Assembly: GCA_937863945.1 (NCBI GenBank)
Contig: CALMIB010000341.1
Coordinates: 1 to 10,367 of the forward strand
From: an uncultured Longilinea sp.
GTDB lineage: Bacteria > Chloroflexota > Anaerolineae > Anaerolineales > Anaerolineaceae
DNA: 10,367 nucleotides
Direction: 5' to 3'
A program made the position numbers and the translations under genes. Positions 7,321 to 10,367 of the stretch are shown in pieces; position 1 is the stretch's first letter; the number at the start of each line of letters is the position of its first letter. The notes below the pieces were generated by a model, which was given only the letters and a program-made list of their open reading frames with translations, had not been told where the DNA came from and made no database searches.

Positions 7321-7710
7321 ATGAGCGAGCCCCAAATGCTATCCACCAATGAACCTCAGCGCCCTGGTCTGGTCACTACATTGGCCGCGCTTACCATGGC
7401 CAGCGGCATCCTTAACCTGCTGCTTTCACTGGCCATCACGGCCTTGATTGTAATTGGCACGATCGGGATCGGCTTGCTTCTTTGCGCGCCGGTCACGCTT
7501 CTGCCGGCTGTGCTGGGCGTCTTCGAAATTATCTACGCCGCCCGGCTATTCTCAGAAGTTCAACTGCCTCCGCGCCCGAACCAAGTTCTGGCTTATTTTG
7601 AGATCGCCACCTTGCTTTTCGCCAACCTGATCTCAATGGCGGTGGGCATCATTGCGCTGGTAATCTACAACGATGCGGATGTGAAAGCTTATTTCAACCG
7701 TTCAGCATAA
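7321..7710 (+). CDS. Small multi-pass membrane protein of unknown function
   Basis: 129 residues: a soluble N-terminal tail of about 16 residues, then hydrophobic segments at about 17-47, 49-75 and 90-116, giving three membrane helices (possibly four, if the first long stretch is a hairpin), and a short charged C-terminus (NDADVKAYF). No signal peptide, catalytic motif or recognised domain. It starts 15 nt after the short darA gene and precedes the shared hairpin at 7738-7776, so it is probably the last gene of the operon. There is no clear Shine-Dalgarno sequence before the ATG; the upstream ATG at 7313 is out of frame. It could be a membrane partner of the DarA proteins, but only its position suggests that. 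Confidence 0.75.
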   Translation: MSEPQMLSTNEPQRPGLVTTLAALTMASGILNLLLSLAITALIVIGTIGIGLLLCAPVTLLPAVLGVFEIIYAARLFSEVQLPPRPNQVLAYFEIATLLFANLISMAVGIIALVIYNDADVKAYFNRSA

Positions 7711-7737
7711 ATCCGGCCGTGAACCACAGGTTGAATC

Positions 7738-7776
7738 AAACCGCCAGGGTAGGATCAGCATACACCCTGGCGGTTT
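7738..7776. terminator. Shared hairpin terminator between convergent operons
   Basis: A perfect 13-bp stem (7738-7750 with 7764-7776, arm AAACCGCCAGGGT) has a 13-nt loop. It lies centrally in the 86-nt gap between two convergent genes. Only three T residues follow the GC core on either strand (TTTCTGG on plus, TTTGATT on minus), so it lacks a proper U-tract. The symmetry and position support bidirectional termination or 3'-end protection. Confidence 0.7.
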
Positions 7777-7796
7777 CTGGTTTCAAAACGGCAGGG

Positions 7797-8369
7797 CTAC
7801 TCGTGAAATTCTTCGACCTGGTAAGTCCAAACCGCCAGTGGCTTTTTCCGCCAGGCATTTTCAGAAACGCCCATCTTGGCGCACAGGTGCGATAAAAAAT
7901 CCGCCGGATCGGGCAATTTCTCCCAAACTTGCGGCAAAAAAGTGGCCCGGCGCATACCGTCGCGCAAAATAACGCCATCAATCCCTGGCCGCAGCCGGCG
8001 CACCAATTCATCCGGCGAGGCATAGTCAAGTGGCTGCGGTTGCGTCAGGCGGGAAATTTCAATTTTAATATAAGGCACTTCCTTGGGGCGCACCGGATAA
8101 AAACGAAAATCTTCCAGGGCAGCCGCCACAGCCTCTACGCGCACATCCTCGGCCAGGGGTTGGTAAGCCTCCAGCACGCCGATGCAACCGCGCAACTCGC
8201 CGTCCTCAGTCAGCGTCACAAATGAAGCCCCCGGTTCGCACAGCGCAGGCGGCAACTGCCCCAGGTCCAGGGGCGGCAGCGGACGGTCATTCACCGCCGC
8301 ATCGATTGCCTCGCGCGCCAGCTTCAACAACAACGCGCGCTCGCCGTCAGAAAGTTGCGATTCACTCAT
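7797..8369 (-). CDS. AMMECR1 domain protein (AmmeMemoRadiSam system protein A family)
   Basis: 190 residues, the usual size of bacterial and archaeal stand-alone AMMECR1 proteins, and essentially all one domain. The family signatures are present in order: LRGCIG at 59-64, EDFRFYPV at 86-93 (the usual DPRF motif with Asp-Pro replaced by Asp), and a long conserved block GIDGVIL..GMRRATFLPQVWEKLPDP at 129-155, then FLSHLCAKMG and W173. The biochemical function of the family is not established. A Cys in the RGCIG motif and neighbouring conserved residues suggest an enzyme. In many genomes it accompanies a MEMO1-type dioxygenase-like protein and a radical SAM protein. Neither is in this window. 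Its ATG overlaps the stop of the flavin reductase gene in an ATGA, indicating coupled translation. Confidence 0.93.
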   Translation of the reverse strand: MSESQLSDGERALLLKLAREAIDAAVNDRPLPPLDLGQLPPALCEPGASFVTLTEDGELRGCIGVLEAYQPLAEDVRVEAVAAALEDFRFYPVRPKEVPYIKIEISRLTQPQPLDYASPDELVRRLRPGIDGVILRDGMRRATFLPQVWEKLPDPADFLSHLCAKMGVSENAWRKKPLAVWTYQVEEFHE

Positions 8370-8854
8370 GGTTCCAGCTTTCGATATACACGATTATGGT
8401 AAACCAAAGGGCCTGCTTCTTGCAACGATTCAACTGCCTTCACTTCACCAATCAACAACGTGGAATTCGGCAGCGGGTAACGAAACGCCACCTGGCAATC
8501 CAAAAAGGCCAGCCCACCGCGGATGAATGGCGCGCCGCTGGACATGGAAAAAATCTCTATGCCTTCAAAGCGGTTTTCCTCGTGGCCGTCGCGGCCGGCA
8601 AAACGCTCCGATATGGGAGCCTGGTTTTCCGCCAGAATGGTGACGCCGAACCAGCCGGAGCGCTCCACCAGTTCCAACGTGCGCGTTCCGTGTGTCAGAG
8701 ATACCAAAATCATCGGCGGGTCGAGAGAAATGGAGGCCAGCGAATTCACCGTCATGCCGTGCTGTTCCTCACCAAACGTGCTGGTAACCACGGATACACC
8801 GGTTGTCCAATGGCGCATGGCCTGACGCAACAATTCAGAAACAGGTGTCATCAT
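8366..8854 (-). CDS. Flavin reductase-like FMN-binding protein
   Basis: 162 residues from the chosen start. The fold is the FMN-binding split barrel of flavin reductases (HpaC-like). Features are MRHWTTGVSVVTS near the N-terminus, the FMN-contacting GMTVNSLASISLDPPMILVS segment at 33-52, the mid-domain ISERFAG and FLDC motifs, and the late PLVYHNRVYRKL block at 149-160, which is typical of the family. Members use NAD(P)H to reduce FMN or FAD for a partner monooxygenase, or use bound FMN themselves. No monooxygenase is nearby. Two in-frame ATGs compete. AAGGAG (8865-8870) lies only 1 nt from the ATG at 8863 but 10 nt from the ATG at 8854, so 8854 is preferred, giving a protein three residues shorter than the longest frame. 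It is the first gene of a two-gene unit with AMMECR1. Confidence 0.9.
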   Translation of the reverse strand: MMTPVSELLRQAMRHWTTGVSVVTSTFGEEQHGMTVNSLASISLDPPMILVSLTHGTRTLELVERSGWFGVTILAENQAPISERFAGRDGHEENRFEGIEIFSMSSGAPFIRGGLAFLDCQVAFRYPLPNSTLLIGEVKAVESLQEAGPLVYHNRVYRKLEP

Positions 8855-8864
8855 TATGATCATA

Positions 8865-8870
8865 CTCCTT
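8865..8870 (-). promoter_or_regulatory. Ribosome binding site that decides the flavin reductase start
   Basis: On the minus strand AAGGAG is followed by ATG after 1 nt and by a second in-frame ATG after 10 nt. Only the second has workable spacing. A third ATG directly follows it at 13 nt. Confidence 0.75.
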
Positions 8871-8882
8871 CATAAAGTTAAG

Positions 8883-8909
8883 TCAAACGAATTGGTTATA
8901 CTTGTTTGA
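8883..8909. promoter_or_regulatory. Operator-like inverted repeat over the flavin reductase promoter
   Basis: TCAAAC (8883-8888) and GTTTGA (8904-8909) are perfect inverted arms, 21 bp centre to centre, or about two helical turns. One arm covers the expected transcription start and the other the upstream edge of the -10 box. This is where a dimeric repressor would block polymerase. The arms are only 6 bp long, so chance is not excluded. Confidence 0.35.
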
Positions 8910-8923
8910 ACAGCCAAAATCAA
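8895..8923 (-). promoter_or_regulatory. Sigma70-type promoter of the flavin reductase-AMMECR1 operon
   Basis: On the minus strand TTGATT (8918-8923) and TATAAC (8895-8900) are separated by 17 bp. Expected start is near 8888, giving a leader of about 34 nt that contains the AAGGAG site. This unit, unlike its neighbours, therefore looks like ordinary Shine-Dalgarno-led translation. Confidence 0.6.
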
Positions 8924-8948
8924 GTGGAGAATTTGCGTCCAAAAAGGC

Positions 8949-8978
8949 TTGCGTATAGCAGGCGACTTAAGGTACTAT
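8949..8978 (+). promoter_or_regulatory. Probable promoter of the amidase gene with almost no leader
   Basis: TACTAT (8973-8978, 4 of 6) has a weak TTGCGT 18 bp upstream. The start codon at 8989 is 10 nt past the -10 box, predicting a leader of only 2-4 nt. No Shine-Dalgarno sequence is seen at useful spacing. Confidence 0.4.
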
Positions 8979-8988
8979 CAAACTACCT

Positions 8989-9789
8989 ATGAGCAATCCC
9001 TCTTTTTCCACCTCGCGAAGAAATCCCCCCCCTTCCAATCGCTTTAGCGTCTGGAACACAGTTTCCACCGTCCTCGGCATTGGCATCATCCTGGCGACGC
9101 TCTTTACGCTGTTTACACCCGCCGTACTGTTCTCCAACGATCTGCTGGACCAGATGTTTGCGTCCTGGCAATCGAACAGCCCTGCGCAACTGGCCGGCAC
9201 GCCGGTCACCACGCCGCTGCCTTCAGCACGCATTGGCATCGTTGCCGGGCACTGGGGCAACGATTCAGGCGCGACCTGCCCGGATGGTTTGACCGAAATG
9301 CAGGTGAACCTGGAAATCGCCACTCGCGTGCAAAAAGCGCTCATCGCTGAAGGCTACCAGGTGGATTTGCTCGAAGAATTCGATCCCCGCCTCAACCAGT
9401 ACCGCGCCGCCGCGCTGCTTTCGATTCACAACGATTCCTGCGACTACGTCAACGAGGATGCCACCGGGTTCAAGGTGGCGGCAGCCTCCTCCAGCGCCTA
9501 CCCCGAAAAAGCCGCACGCCTGCGCGATTGCATCATCGACCGCTACCAGGCGGCGACAAATCTGAAGTTTCACTTCAACACCATCACGCCGGATATGACC
9601 AGCTACCATACTTTTACTGAAATTCACACCGATACCACCGCGGCCATCATCGAAACCGGCTTCCTCAACCTCGACCGGCAAATTCTCACCCAGAACACAG
9701 ACCAGGTGGCTCAAGGCGTCACCAACGGCATCCTGTGTTATTTGCGCAACGAGCCCATCTCCAACAGCGTACCCACCCTAGCCCCATGA
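8989..9789 (+). CDS. Membrane-anchored N-acetylmuramoyl-L-alanine amidase (Amidase_3)
   Basis: 266 residues. A short Ser/Pro-rich cytoplasmic tail precedes one hydrophobic helix at about 22-48 (signal anchor). A linker leads to the catalytic domain at about 82-256. This is the zinc amidase fold that cuts the bond between MurNAc and L-Ala in peptidoglycan. The expected ligands and catalytic residue are present: H88 in AGHWG, E103 in LTEMQVN, H147 in SIHNDSC and E222 in IIETGFL. The first motif is an unusual 'GHWGNDSGATCPDG' with an inserted Cys97-Pro-Asp-Gly segment. C97, C151 and C174-range residues could form a disulfide outside the cell, though pairing cannot be deduced. Its stop overlaps the next start in an ATGA. 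Confidence 0.9.
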   Translation: MSNPSFSTSRRNPPPSNRFSVWNTVSTVLGIGIILATLFTLFTPAVLFSNDLLDQMFASWQSNSPAQLAGTPVTTPLPSARIGIVAGHWGNDSGATCPDGLTEMQVNLEIATRVQKALIAEGYQVDLLEEFDPRLNQYRAAALLSIHNDSCDYVNEDATGFKVAAASSSAYPEKAARLRDCIIDRYQAATNLKFHFNTITPDMTSYHTFTEIHTDTTAAIIETGFLNLDRQILTQNTDQVAQGVTNGILCYLRNEPISNSVPTLAP

Positions 9790-10367
9790 GCCAGCCCGCG
9801 ACCTCACCAGCTCAACAACTCGCCCATCTCTCCAGGCAGGCCATGCGCCAGGGCAATCGCACCGAAGCGCGCCGCCTGGCGATGGAAGCTGCCCGGCTCG
9901 ACCCACAACTGGAAGATGCCTGGCTGGTTCTGGCCGCCCTGGCCAGCCCGGAAGCCAGCATCCGCTACCTGCAACGCGCTTTGGAAATCAACCCCTCCAG
10001 CCAGCGCGCAAAACGCGGCATGGAATGGGCATTGAGCCGCCAGACCGCCGCGGAAAAAGCCCCGGCCGTTCAGCAGGCGCCGGCCACCGCCATTCAAAAG
10101 CCATCACAGGCCTCCGTTCCGATGCCCGCCGCATCACCGGCCCGCCAACGGACGCAGCCCGTTCCGGCAGTCAGGGCCAAAGCCTCGCGCAGCTGGCGCG
10201 GCTGGTTGTGGGCTTCGCTGGCGGTCATTACCATCCTGTGCCTGGCTGTGGCTGCCTGGATGATGCTGCCTGCGCTTACGGCCGTGGCGCGCAGCGCTTC
10301 GGCTGCGCGGCCAGAAGGCGTTTTGACCAAGCCCAGCCTGACCCCCACCAACACGCTCACACCCACG
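9786..10367 (+). CDS. TPR-containing single-pass membrane protein, N-terminal part (runs off the window)
   Basis: The frame is open to the right edge, 194 codons visible. The start ATG overlaps the amidase stop by 4 nt. Residues 8-84 form about two TPR-like helical pairs (EARRLAMEAARLDPQ and a unit ending in YLQRALEINP are typical). A Pro/Ala/Gln linker ends in a basic patch, and a transmembrane helix lies at about 138-164. A Thr/Pro-rich linker (LTPTNTLTPT) is just beginning at the edge. Orientation would put the TPRs inside and the unseen C-terminus outside. From memory, Anaerolineae proteins with this N-terminus often end in an L,D-transpeptidase (YkuD) domain. That would fit the amidase neighbour but cannot be seen here. 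Confidence 0.75.
   Translation, partial: MSQPATSPAQQLAHLSRQAMRQGNRTEARRLAMEAARLDPQLEDAWLVLAALASPEASIRYLQRALEINPSSQRAKRGMEWALSRQTAAEKAPAVQQAPATAIQKPSQASVPMPAASPARQRTQPVPAVRAKASRSWRGWLWASLAVITILCLAVAAWMMLPALTAVARSASAARPEGVLTKPSLTPTNTLTPT

Noticed and set aside
8222..8875. Plus-strand open frame of 217 codons across the flavin reductase and AMMECR1 genes
   Set aside because: Antisense to two well-recognised protein families and without coding character.
9265..9714. Minus-strand open frame of 149 codons inside the amidase gene
   Set aside because: Antisense to the zinc-binding motifs of the amidase. No support of its own.

Overview
The window reads as a piece of chromosome from a GC-rich bacterium, most likely a member of the Chloroflexota (Anaerolineae-like). 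This is an inference from gene content and style. The clues are Thr/Pro-rich 'TPT' linkers on two surface proteins, cyclic-di-AMP receptor (DarA/PstA) proteins, a stand-alone AMMECR1 protein, and cell-wall genes without outer-membrane genes. I saw no insertion sequence, prophage, CRISPR array, tRNA or rRNA. Coding density is high.

Layout. (1) 1-617 (+): the C-terminal end of a gene that enters from the left, possibly the tail of a DNA-modification enzyme. It ends at a hairpin (622-650) shared with the convergent gene. (2) 687-4187 (-): a large class A penicillin-binding protein with an unusually long disordered cytoplasmic N-terminus and a Thr/Pro-rich tail. (3) 4188-4275: an 88-bp divergent promoter region in which both -10 boxes sit 6 nt from their start codons, so both transcripts look leaderless. 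(4) 4276-7710 (+): a putative operon of a GH63/MGH1-like glycosidase, two tandem DarA-type cyclic-di-AMP receptors and a small membrane protein. It ends at a second shared hairpin (7738-7776). (5) 7797-8854 (-): a two-gene unit of a flavin reductase-like FMN protein and an AMMECR1 protein, joined by an ATGA overlap and driven by a recognisable promoter with an operator-like inverted repeat. (6) 8989-10367 (+): a membrane-anchored N-acetylmuramoyl-L-alanine amidase, joined by an ATGA overlap to a TPR/membrane protein that runs off the right edge.

How they fit together. Two units make or remodel peptidoglycan (PBP1A-like enzyme; amidase plus the TPR protein, whose missing C-terminus may be a wall enzyme). 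The middle operon pairs a glycosidase from a superfamily that includes compatible-solute hydrolases with two receptors for a nucleotide that controls osmotic balance and wall integrity in other bacteria. It is transcribed divergently from the PBP gene. An osmotic/cell-wall homeostasis locus is a reasonable but untested reading. The most unusual items are the DarA pair with complementary sequence decay and the back-to-back leaderless promoters.
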